This document shows positions 19,834 to 27,441 of a DNA stretch of 64,000 bases, in pieces. The notes under the pieces are model-generated. The model searched no databases. It worked only from the letters and a program-made list of their open reading frames with translations, and was not told where the DNA came from. How positions within the stretch are numbered: position 1 is the stretch's first letter; each line of letters opens with the position of its first letter. The translations under genes and the position numbers were made by a program. Source of the DNA: DASZRZ01 sp963732925 (GTDB lineage: Bacteria > Acidobacteriota > Terriglobia > Terriglobales > Acidobacteriaceae); assembly GCA_963732925.1 (NCBI GenBank), contig CAVTBJ010000012.1, positions 186,001 to 250,000 on the forward strand, in the 5' to 3' direction.

Positions 19834-20566
19834 GGCGCACCTCTTGCGGTGGCGGAGGTGCTTGCTGCGGGGGAGCTGGCGGGCTTGCGTTGTCTGCCTC
19901 AGCCTTGCGGCGCATCAGCAGCCACAGACCCAGCAGAATTAGCAGCCCGGGCCAGAAGCGGCCCACCCAGTAGAAGCGGAATACACCCAGATTGCTCAGC
20001 AGAAAAAGCGTTCCCAGACCGATCAGGATCAGGGCGCCGATGGGCAGATTCGCGGCCTCCGTATCCAGCGGTTCGCCGGCGCTGAACAGGTTTCCCAGCT
20101 TGAAAGGATCGGGCACCGGGCGGCCCAGCTGTACGGCTTGCGCCGACTTGTAAGCGTCGATGATCTGGTAGAAGTAGAAAAATGCGATTCCCAGTCCGAA
20201 GAAGACCTCCGTGCCGAACATGGCGTGCGACGCGCCCCAGACGAGAAATGTAAAGACCAGCAGATGAGCCAGGCCCTTGGCGTAGAGTCCGCTGTAGACC
20301 TGTCCGATTCCGAAGGGAAACAGCACCGCGAGAACCGCTGCCAGGCCGGGACTGGGTACGTTTCGCGCCGAACCCATCGAGGTTGAGCGTGGCGCAGCGC
20401 CGGGTTCCGGCTCCCGGAACTCGGGAGACTGCAGACGCTCGGCCAGACAATTTTCGCAATAGACCAGGCCCTTGACGGATCGCTTGCATGCTTCGCACAG
20501 GGCGGCGCCACAGGTTCGGCAATAGGCGGCGGCTGGTGCTTCCGGATGAACCGCGCAGCTGCTCAT
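19826..20566 (-). CDS. B-box zinc-finger membrane protein
   Basis: A 246-residue protein from ATG 20566, overlapping the anti-sigma stop (ATGA), so translation is coupled; a longer frame to 20698 reads into the anti-sigma gene. The N-terminus is a B-box-type zinc finger (CAVHPEAPAAAYCRTCG, LCEACKRSVKGLVYCENC). Four or five membrane segments follow (GLAAVLAVLFPFGIGQVYSG, LVFTFLVWGASHAMFG, VFFGLGIAFFYFYQIIDAY), then the LiaF-like pair LPIGALILIGLGTLFLLSNL and FWPGLLILLGLWLLM, ending in a proline-rich tail. Its last membrane part resembles that of the next gene. Function unknown; context says envelope homeostasis. Confidence 0.78.
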   Translation of the reverse strand: MSSCAVHPEAPAAAYCRTCGAALCEACKRSVKGLVYCENCLAERLQSPEFREPEPGAAPRSTSMGSARNVPSPGLAAVLAVLFPFGIGQVYSGLYAKGLAHLLVFTFLVWGASHAMFGTEVFFGLGIAFFYFYQIIDAYKSAQAVQLGRPVPDPFKLGNLFSAGEPLDTEAANLPIGALILIGLGTLFLLSNLGVFRFYWVGRFWPGLLILLGLWLLMRRKAEADNASPPAPPQQAPPPPQEVRHD

Positions 20567-21387
20567 AGTGTGCTCCTCGCGGGGGAATCTGAATCCGGAC
20601 CAACGTGTCCGGTAAAATCGGACATGGCATCGATCCGCGCGCGGACCGCTTCCTCGTCGCTCAGGTGCTGCTGTGCCGAGGGCAGAGTCCGCAGCCATGC
20701 GTCTTTGAACCAGGCATCTTGCGAATCGGGATCGGCGCTCTGCCCCGGCTGTACTCCTCCTGTCGGCGGCGCTGGCTGAACTCTGTTGTCCGGCTCGGCA
20801 GGTTCGGATTCCTGGGTGGACTGCCGCAGTTCTTCGACCTGCGACTGGATTTCATAGACGATGCGGATGTTCTCGTAATACCTCTCCAGCTTGCCCGTAG
20901 TCAGTTCATAGGCCCGGACAAACGCAGCCGGTCGCAGGTCAATCCTGCGAACATCCCGGATCTGCACGCCGGTCATGTTCAGCAGCATGGCGATGGAAAA
21001 GAACACCATGGCAAACGACATGGCAAAACGGGGCTGCGCCAGGGCTGTCAAGGCGTTCCATCCCGCCAGACCGCCTTCGCCTACCCAGGAGCGAATCCGC
21101 TCCCAGGGACTTGTGGGCTGTTGCGTCTGCAATTTTCGGGGTGTGGGACCGGAAGTGGCTGCCAGGATCTGCTCCACCATCTCCGGCGGAGGAACAACCT
21201 CTTCCAGGGAGCGAAGCAGGCTCCGTCCCCGTTCCGCCTCTAAAAAGAGCGGGCCACAAAACGGGCATGCTACCCGATGCTGTTGAAAACGCTGCTGTTC
21301 GGCCTCGGGAATAAGGACGTCGAGAGCCTCCGCCAGCAGCGCCTCGAACTCGGGACAACGCATCGGGTTGTGGGGGGCGGCTGGCAT
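20563..21387 (-). CDS. Zinc-binding anti-sigma factor (zf-HC2 type)
   Basis: A 274-residue single-pass membrane protein whose ATG overlaps the sigma-factor stop (TAATG at 21389-21385). The N-terminal ~50 residues carry the zinc anti-sigma pattern (MRCPEFEALLAEALDVLIPE, then QHRVACPFCGP, an H-x3-C-x2-C arrangement). A membrane segment lies near residues 120-140 (AMSFAMVFFSIAMLLNMTGV). The outer part is coiled and proline-rich. It most likely binds and silences the adjacent ECF sigma factor until a signal at the membrane frees it. Confidence 0.82.
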   Translation of the reverse strand: MPAAPHNPMRCPEFEALLAEALDVLIPEAEQQRFQQHRVACPFCGPLFLEAERGRSLLRSLEEVVPPPEMVEQILAATSGPTPRKLQTQQPTSPWERIRSWVGEGGLAGWNALTALAQPRFAMSFAMVFFSIAMLLNMTGVQIRDVRRIDLRPAAFVRAYELTTGKLERYYENIRIVYEIQSQVEELRQSTQESEPAEPDNRVQPAPPTGGVQPGQSADPDSQDAWFKDAWLRTLPSAQQHLSDEEAVRARIDAMSDFTGHVGPDSDSPARSTL

Positions 21388-21986
21388 TACATCACCTTTC
21401 TATAGGTACGCGAAAGCAGGCGGGCAAGTTCCGTGCGTCCGCGATTGATCCGGGACTTTACCGTTCCCTCCGGCAGGTGCAGGGCTTGCGCGATTTCGCG
21501 ATAGTCCATGTCCTGTAAGTCGCGCAGAATCACCGCCTCCCGCAGCTCCGGGGAGAGCTTCCCCAGCGCCTGCTGCACCAGCGACTGGGTTTGCCGGCTC
21601 CGTACAAAGGCGTCCGGCGAAGGCCCTTTGTCGGCAAGCTGGTCTGCCGGCCGGGGGGCATCCTCCTCCCCGGCAGGGGAAGAGTCCAGCGAGTCGGTGA
21701 GCCGCTCCTGGCGGGTTCTGCGGAAATGGTCGACCAGCAGGTTTCGGGTCATGGCCGCCAGCCAGGTCATGAACGATCCCCGCGAGGCGTCATAGCTTTC
21801 CAGCGTGCGGTACAGTTTGAGAAACACGTCCTGAGTGAGATCCTGCGCATCCGTTTCCGACCCGCAGAAGCGATAGCAGATGTTGTAAACCCGCCGGTTG
21901 TAGACGTGGACCAGTTCTGCCCAGGCGGCGGTATCGCCCGCCCGGCAACGGCGGATTAGCGAGGCTGCGGCCTGGTTCTCGTCCAC
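21387..21986 (-). CDS. ECF RNA polymerase sigma factor
   Basis: Alternative sigma-70-family factor. GTG 21986 is preferred because GGGGAG sits ~8 bases upstream and it gives a normal ~199-residue ECF protein; the open frame to 22208 would add 74 residues antisense to the TMEM175-type gene. Region 2 is clear (SETDAQDLTQDVFLKLYRTL, MTWLAAMTRNLLVDHF), as is region 4 (LREAVILRDLQDMDYREIAQ, LPEGTVKSRINRGRTELARL). It heads a coupled operon with its zinc anti-sigma, a B-box membrane protein and a DUF4097 protein, which are its likely first targets. Confidence 0.88.
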   Translation of the reverse strand: MDENQAAASLIRRCRAGDTAAWAELVHVYNRRVYNICYRFCGSETDAQDLTQDVFLKLYRTLESYDASRGSFMTWLAAMTRNLLVDHFRRTRQERLTDSLDSSPAGEEDAPRPADQLADKGPSPDAFVRSRQTQSLVQQALGKLSPELREAVILRDLQDMDYREIAQALHLPEGTVKSRINRGRTELARLLSRTYRKVM

Positions 21987-22146
21987 CCAATGACTCCCCG
22001 CGGGAGCTGCTGTGGGGACTGTATCCACTCTTGAAGAAATACGAAAGGGAATCGATGGAAGTTCGGCGAAATTCCGACCCGACACTCTGCGGGAGGCGGG
22101 TGAGATACTCTTGGGGCAGTGGCGATCAGGACCGCGAGTTCCGCAG

Positions 22147-22746
22147 ATGAATAAGGGACGACTGGAAGCATTCAGCGACGGCGTGATTGCGATCATCATC
22201 ACCGTCATGGTCCTGGAACTCCGGGCTCCGCAGGGGTCGGACTGGGAAGCCCTGCGTCCCGTGTTGCCTGCTTTTCTTACTTACCTTCTGAGTTTTGTTT
22301 ACTTGGCGATCTACTGGAATAATCACCATCATATGCTGCATGCTACCGACCACATCAATGGCAGGATCATGTGGGCGAACATGCATCTCCTGTTCTGGTT
22401 GTCGCTGATTCCGTTTGTAACCGCCTGGATGGGAGAAAACCACTTCGCACCCATTCCCAGCGCGGTGTATGGTGTCGTGCTGCTGTGCTCCGCCATTGCC
22501 TACACCATCCTGCAGGCCACGATCGTTGCCGACCACGGACACAACACCAAGCTGGCCGCGGCCATTGGCCGGGACTCCAAGGGCAAGCTTTCCATCCTTT
22601 GCTACGTGGTGGCGATCGGGTCGGCGTTCGTGCACCAGTCGATTTCCCATGCGCTCTACGTCCTCGTCGCGCTGATGTGGCTGGTGCCGGACCGCCGCAT
22701 CGAGTCCAAATTTGAGGAACCAGAATTGCGCAGCTCTCGCTCTTAA
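22147..22746 (+). CDS. TMEM175-type (DUF1211) membrane protein
   Basis: A 199-residue protein with about six membrane helices. ATG 22147 gives the family opening MNKGRLEAFSDGVIAIIITV, whose RxxxFSDG motif is the hallmark of bacterial TMEM175 potassium-channel-like proteins. A second conserved block is LLFWLSLIPFVTAWMGE. Bacterial members carry a single six-helix repeat and assemble as tetramers. It is divergent from the ECF sigma operon, with 160 bases between the two starts. Ion selectivity cannot be told from sequence. Confidence 0.82.
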   Translation: MNKGRLEAFSDGVIAIIITVMVLELRAPQGSDWEALRPVLPAFLTYLLSFVYLAIYWNNHHHMLHATDHINGRIMWANMHLLFWLSLIPFVTAWMGENHFAPIPSAVYGVVLLCSAIAYTILQATIVADHGHNTKLAAAIGRDSKGKLSILCYVVAIGSAFVHQSISHALYVLVALMWLVPDRRIESKFEEPELRSSRS

Positions 22747-22879
22747 TCCACTAATGATAAAAGCGACGAAACGTCGACAAAAATCCAACCCACCCCATCC
22801 GGATTCAACAATGCAGATGTAAAGTGAGCAGTATCGCAAGGGGTTGCATCATTTCATTTCTTCCCTGGAGGGGCCGCGG

Positions 22880-25315
22880 ATGGGTCGTAGTCGAATTTTC
22901 TATGGAATGCTCGTTCTTTTTCTCCTGATATCCGCCGTTGAGCTGTCAGCTCAGAACTGGATTCAGATCGATCATGCTCGACAGATTGCTCGTGCCGACC
23001 TCGATTACGACACTCCTGCCGTGCGCAGCGAGGAAGGCATGCCCATCGGCAATGGCCGCATGGGCACGCTGGTCTGGACCACACCGACTGCCCTCAAAAT
23101 GCAGATCAACCGTGTAGACGTGCATGCGATGGATAGTACGACCTTCAGTTTTCCTCGCGCGGATTCCGACTACGGATACGGGTGCGGTTTCGTCGATGTG
23201 AATATCGCCGATGCAGGTGAGGATGTGTTTACGGGGAAGCCATTTCATCAGCATCTGTCGCTTTACGACGGCCTGATGACGGCGAAGGGGAAAGGAGTAA
23301 CCGCTCGTGCCCTGGCGTGGCCTGATGGCGACGTGATCGCGATCGAAATTGACGATCAGCGCGCCAAGCCGTCGCCCATCGATATCGATCTCAGAATGCT
23401 GCGTTATCAGGATCAGTACACGCCCGGCAGAACCGCCGAGCTGGCGAAGGAACATGCTGCGATTTTCCGCACGAAAGCGCAGACGGCAACCTCCATCCTG
23501 GGTATCCGAGGAGCGCGGATCACGCTCACGCAGCAGTTTCGCGAAGGCGACTTCTATGATTCCTCGGCGATCGCGATTGCAGTGCTGGGGCGTGCTTCGC
23601 ATGCGCAATACCTGAACCAGACCACAGTCCGGCTGTCCGCGGCGCCGGGCCGTGGCCACTTCACCATTTTGCTTGGCAGCGCCGCGAGCGCCAACCCGCA
23701 AGAGGACACTGCGGCCACTGCCAGCGCGCAGTTAGATGCTGGGCAGGCGAAAGCATTCGCCGGATTGCAAAGGCTCACAGCCGAGTGGTGGCACTCCTTC
23801 TGGGCCAAAGGCTCCGTCTACCTGCACAGCAGCTCCGGCCAGGCCGATTTCGTCGAGGCCAATTATGACTACTTCCTCTACCTGATGGGAGCGAGCTCCC
23901 GCGGCGCCTTTCCGCCCCGCTTCGGCGGCATGCTCTGGTTTACCAATGGTGACCTGAGCCGGTGGGGGTCGCAATACTGGTGGGCCAATACCAGCGCCTA
24001 TTACAGCAATCTGATGCCCGCCAACCGCCTGGAGCTGATCGATCCAATGTTCAAGCTTTACGCCGGCATGTATGACGCCGCAGCCGTCGCCGCACGGCAG
24101 CAGTGGGGCAGCCAGGGAATCTGGATTCCGGAGACCACCTTCTTCAACGGGCCGGAAAAGCTTCCCGACGACATTGCCAAAGAACTCCAGAACCTTATGC
24201 TGGCCCGCGAGCCCTTCGATCAGCGATCCCAGCGTTTCCAGTGGTACGAACAGAACAAGAACCGGCATAACAGCCGCTGGAACTATCGCGGAGACGGGAA
24301 ATGGGAGGAAGGGCACTACGTTTTTGCGTCCAAGGGAAAGGGCATTTTCGGATCGACCACGCACATTCTCGGTGTCGGCTCGCGGATCGCGAATCTTGGC
24401 TGGGAGCGCTATCAGTTCACGGGCGACGAAACATGGCTTCGGGATCACGCGTATCCCTTCATCAAGGGCGCCGCCGAGTTCTACCGCAACTTTCCCAACC
24501 TGGAGAAGGACGACCAGGGCGTCTATCACATCAATCACACCAACAGTGGTGAGTCGGCGTGGAACTCGCGCGACGCGTCCTACGAAGTCACGTGTATGCA
24601 CATGATTTTTCCACTCGCCATCCGGGCATCGGAGATCCTGGGCGCCGACGCCGAGCTTCGTTCCAAGTGGCAGGAGATCAGTGATCACCTGGTGCCTGGG
24701 CGCCCCAATGCGGTCTGCGGAACGGGAAGCGAGATTGCCATCGACCGTCCCTACGGCGCATTTGTGTATCGCGGTCCGGGCGCCATTGCGCCGGTCGGCC
24801 CGGAACCGGAGCTCAAAACGCGCTTCCTGGGATTCACGCGTCTGGGGAGTTTTATTGATGCCACCGGCGATGGCGGTGCGCAGATCTTTCGCAACCGGCT
24901 GCGTCTCCGCGAAGGTCCGGGCGCCATTGATGCCGAACACATCGCTGGCCTGGCTTCCGGAATTCATTCGTCGCTGCTGAATAGCCATCCTGAATCGGTG
25001 TCCGACGAGCCCATGAGCCTCTTCAATGCCTGGCCCAAGGACTGGGACGCGGCGTTCACGCTGCTGGCGCGCGGCGCCTTCCTCGTGAGTTCCGCGCAAC
25101 GCAACGGAACCATCCCGCTGGTGGAAATCCTCTCGCAGAACGGCGGCGCCTGCCGTCTGGTGAATCCATGGCCGGGACAAACGGCCACCCTTTATCGCAA
25201 CGGACAAAAAGCAAACGATGTTTCGGGCGAAACCCTGACGTTCCCCACTACAAAGGGCGAGACGGTCGTGCTTGTGCCCGCAGGCGCGGTTCCCACTGCC
25301 GTGAAGATGAATTGA
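22880..25315 (+). CDS. Secreted GH95-like glycoside hydrolase
   Basis: An 811-residue exported protein. ATG 22880 is preferred over 22844 because GGAGGGG lies ~8 bases upstream and it leads into a signal peptide (IFYGMLVLFLLISAVELSAQ). The N-terminal block GMPIGNGRMGTLVWTTPTAL and the central alpha-barrel blocks (RFGGMLWFTNGDLSRWGSQY, GIWIPETTFFNGPEKL, YEVTCMHMIFPLAIRASEIL) resemble glycoside hydrolase family 95 and related DUF5703 proteins, which act on fucose- or galactose-containing glycans. The substrate is not predictable. It stands alone and is followed by a strong terminator at 25340-25395. Confidence 0.7.
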   Translation: MGRSRIFYGMLVLFLLISAVELSAQNWIQIDHARQIARADLDYDTPAVRSEEGMPIGNGRMGTLVWTTPTALKMQINRVDVHAMDSTTFSFPRADSDYGYGCGFVDVNIADAGEDVFTGKPFHQHLSLYDGLMTAKGKGVTARALAWPDGDVIAIEIDDQRAKPSPIDIDLRMLRYQDQYTPGRTAELAKEHAAIFRTKAQTATSILGIRGARITLTQQFREGDFYDSSAIAIAVLGRASHAQYLNQTTVRLSAAPGRGHFTILLGSAASANPQEDTAATASAQLDAGQAKAFAGLQRLTAEWWHSFWAKGSVYLHSSSGQADFVEANYDYFLYLMGASSRGAFPPRFGGMLWFTNGDLSRWGSQYWWANTSAYYSNLMPANRLELIDPMFKLYAGMYDAAAVAARQQWGSQGIWIPETTFFNGPEKLPDDIAKELQNLMLAREPFDQRSQRFQWYEQNKNRHNSRWNYRGDGKWEEGHYVFASKGKGIFGSTTHILGVGSRIANLGWERYQFTGDETWLRDHAYPFIKGAAEFYRNFPNLEKDDQGVYHINHTNSGESAWNSRDASYEVTCMHMIFPLAIRASEILGADAELRSKWQEISDHLVPGRPNAVCGTGSEIAIDRPYGAFVYRGPGAIAPVGPEPELKTRFLGFTRLGSFIDATGDGGAQIFRNRLRLREGPGAIDAEHIAGLASGIHSSLLNSHPESVSDEPMSLFNAWPKDWDAAFTLLARGAFLVSSAQRNGTIPLVEILSQNGGACRLVNPWPGQTATLYRNGQKANDVSGETLTFPTTKGETVVLVPAGAVPTAVKMN

Positions 25316-25339
25316 AACGGTTTGCTAATCTTCTGAATT

Positions 25340-25395
25340 AAAGTGGCTTACAGTGCTTTTAGTGGCTTGCACTGGCATGAAAAGCCACTTTTTGG
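25340..25395 (+). terminator. Nested hairpin terminator after the GH95-like gene
   Basis: A perfect 10-base outer stem (25340-25349 with 25382-25391) encloses a 6-base inner stem (CAGTGC 25351-25356 with GCACTG 25369-25374) and runs straight into TTTTT. It begins 25 bases after the hydrolase stop codon. This is a convincing factor-independent terminator. The stretch from here to 25630 holds no gene I can support. Confidence 0.75.
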
Positions 25396-25629
25396 CTACA
25401 TTTGGGTAGCGCTGGAAAAGATGAACATAAGAAGCGGTATCCACCACTGGTAAGCTACCTGCGTCGAGTCGAAAGCGGTGTGGTATCCCATGGCACGCAT
25501 CAGCATAGCGCCGCATGGGCGGAAACGTCGTGTCTTCTCGAATCGGAGTTTTTCAGCAACCTGCTAAGAGGAGAAGCAGATACGGCGCGCCTGCTTGGGG
25601 AGCGGGCCGACACTCGCTGGTTCCGCTTG

Positions 25630-26412
25630 TTATCTAACGTGCTGGTTCTCCAATGTATTGAACCAGGCTAGTGACGTCCCCGGTCCCGGGCCGCTCACGT
25701 TCCGGGGTTGCTCGCCAGGGACAGACAGTTGCGCGGCATGGTGCTCCCACGCTTTCTGGCGCGATTGCACCTCGGCCCACATCAGCCTCGATTCTGCCGC
25801 CGAGAAGTTCGCGCTACCCCTTAATGCAAGACGGATTTGTTCTACATCCCATCGCCCCTTCATGATTCCTTGGGCCGAATGACTGTTCAAACCCAGCAAC
25901 AGATGGCCAATTTCGTGAGCGATGACGCAACCCAGCAAGACCGCGACATCAGAACTGCCCTGGTCCCAAGTAGGGTCCCGTGGAATGTCGTCATAGTAAA
26001 CAGTAGCCAAGGCGGGAACTATGGCGGCACCAGATACAGTATCCGAGAAATAGTGCCTCGCCGGCTTGGCGAATACCCTTAGGCTAACGACATTTCCTTC
26101 TCTTGCATTTTCGCAAAGATCTGCGATGGTCGCGTCGAGCACGCAATTTAGCCATACTGTGTGCAACCCAGCTTTTGTGAAGACATTACCGGCCTCGTAC
26201 TCGGCTTGTGCCAGTGTTCCCGCCGGAACTTGCCTGTAGTTGTAGACCAAGATAGTCAGTGAGCTCCCCGATTCGCCCACCATCGGCACCGGGAAGGCCA
26301 AAGCGATCATCCCCATCAGCACTGTGAGGAGAAGAATTGAGTAACCTGCCCGGGATTTGTTTCCCGAAGTTGCAGGATTGATTAATTGCAAATTCGCGCC
26401 AGCTTTTGCCAT
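25630..26412 (-). CDS. Zincin-type metallopeptidase-like membrane/exported protein
   Basis: A 260-residue protein from ATG 26412, with GGAGG ~6 bases upstream; the longer frame to 26628 has no ribosome-binding site. A hydrophobic segment at ~24-42 (SILLLTVLMGMIALAFPVPM) anchors or exports it. The core motif is VIAHEIGHLLLGLNSHSAQG followed by IM: an HExxH zinc site with a third His eight residues on and a Met-turn-like IM. Similar HEIGHLLLG proteins are common and uncharacterised in Acidobacteria. The substrate is unknown. It is divergent from the ECF sigma/kinase pair, starting 387 bases from it. Confidence 0.65.
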   Translation of the reverse strand: MAKAGANLQLINPATSGNKSRAGYSILLLTVLMGMIALAFPVPMVGESGSSLTILVYNYRQVPAGTLAQAEYEAGNVFTKAGLHTVWLNCVLDATIADLCENAREGNVVSLRVFAKPARHYFSDTVSGAAIVPALATVYYDDIPRDPTWDQGSSDVAVLLGCVIAHEIGHLLLGLNSHSAQGIMKGRWDVEQIRLALRGSANFSAAESRLMWAEVQSRQKAWEHHAAQLSVPGEQPRNVSGPGPGTSLAWFNTLENQHVR

Positions 26413-26799
26413 GCCATCCTCCACCACGTGTGCATTGCGGATTGCGTTCTGTGGAGGAAGGCGGTAATTCGGGGCGAAAACCGCAAGCGACTTCAAAATA
26501 TTGTTTGTTTGGCCAAATGCCGGGCAGAGGCATAGCGCCAGAGGATCATGTGGAGCAGAGCTACGTTGGCACTGCGCTCCCAGGCAACTTGAGCGCAGGT
26601 GACCTGGTCCTGTGGAAGTCGGACCCAATCTATGTAAATTTGGAAGCGGCCTTGTCTCTCTGTCGGGAAAAGCGGCAACGGTGCGAAAAGCTGCAAGGCT
26701 GCCAAAGACATTTTTGTGGTCGGCTGTGATCGATTACATCGGACCTCAGTTATACTCGGGTGGTTTTTCCCGAGCGGGGCCGTTCCGGGGGAGGTCGTC

Positions 26800-27396
26800 G
26801 TGGCTCCGACATCCGAAGAAATCACCAGGCTGCTTCAGGCGTGGCGTCAGGGGGATAACTCTGCCCTGCGGGAGCTGATGCCTCATATCTATGCCGAACT
26901 GCATCGCCTGGCGCGCCGTCATATGGCCCAAGAGCGGCCTGGACATACCTTGCAAGCCACCGCGCTGATCAATGAAGCCTACTTGCGTTTGTCGGGCGTG
27001 CGGGAAATCGAGTGGCAGGACCGCGCTCATTTCTTTGCAATGGCGGCGCAACTGATGCGCCGGATTCTGGTGGATGCCGCCCGTGCGCGCGGATATCGCA
27101 AACGCGGCGGCGGGGCTGCACGTCTCACCCTGGATGAAAACATGATCCCGATCCAGGAACGAGGCCGGGATCTGATTGCGCTAGACGACGCCTTGAACGT
27201 CTTGAGCACAATGGATCTGCGGAAAAGCAAGGTTGTCGAGCTGCGTTTTTTTGGGGGGCTGAGTGCGGAGGAAGCTGCTGCGGTGCTGAAAGTTTCTCCG
27301 GAAACAGTTCTGCGGGATTGGAAGCTTTCCAAAGCGTGGCTCAGACGCGAGATGAGCAAGCAAACGCGCGCGGCAGCGCGCGGCGCTTCCAGCTAG
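26800..27396 (+). CDS. ECF-like sigma factor of the planctomycete/acidobacterial type
   Basis: A 198-residue sigma-70-like protein. GTG 26800 has GGGGGAGG just upstream; the ATG at 26716 would add 28 non-conserved residues. Blocks EEITRLLQAWRQGDNSALRE, TLQATALINEAYLRLSG and AHFFAMAAQLMRRILVDAAR are typical of the TIGR02999-type family, with region 4 as LRKSKVVELRFFGGLSAEEA. It lies 45 bases upstream of a large Ser/Thr kinase gene, a pairing repeated often in Acidobacteria. The kinase probably controls, or is co-expressed with, the sigma factor. Confidence 0.88.
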   Translation: MAPTSEEITRLLQAWRQGDNSALRELMPHIYAELHRLARRHMAQERPGHTLQATALINEAYLRLSGVREIEWQDRAHFFAMAAQLMRRILVDAARARGYRKRGGGAARLTLDENMIPIQERGRDLIALDDALNVLSTMDLRKSKVVELRFFGGLSAEEAAAVLKVSPETVLRDWKLSKAWLRREMSKQTRAAARGASS

Positions 27397-27441
27397 GGTC
27401 CGGCCCCTCAACGCCGACGCCCGGACTGGTGGAAGTTAACG

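Noticed and set aside
21987..22208. 74-residue N-terminal extension of the ECF sigma factor
   Set aside because: It has no sigma-factor similarity, overlaps the divergent TMEM175-type gene, and a GTG with a good ribosome-binding site lies at 21986.
22764..22776. Hairpin CGACG-AAA-CGTCG after the TMEM175-type gene
   Set aside because: The stem is only five bases with no T-run on the plus strand, so it is not called as a terminator.
25402..25671. Plus-strand open frame of 89 codons after the terminator
   Set aside because: No ribosome-binding site or family; it runs antisense into the metallopeptidase-like gene.
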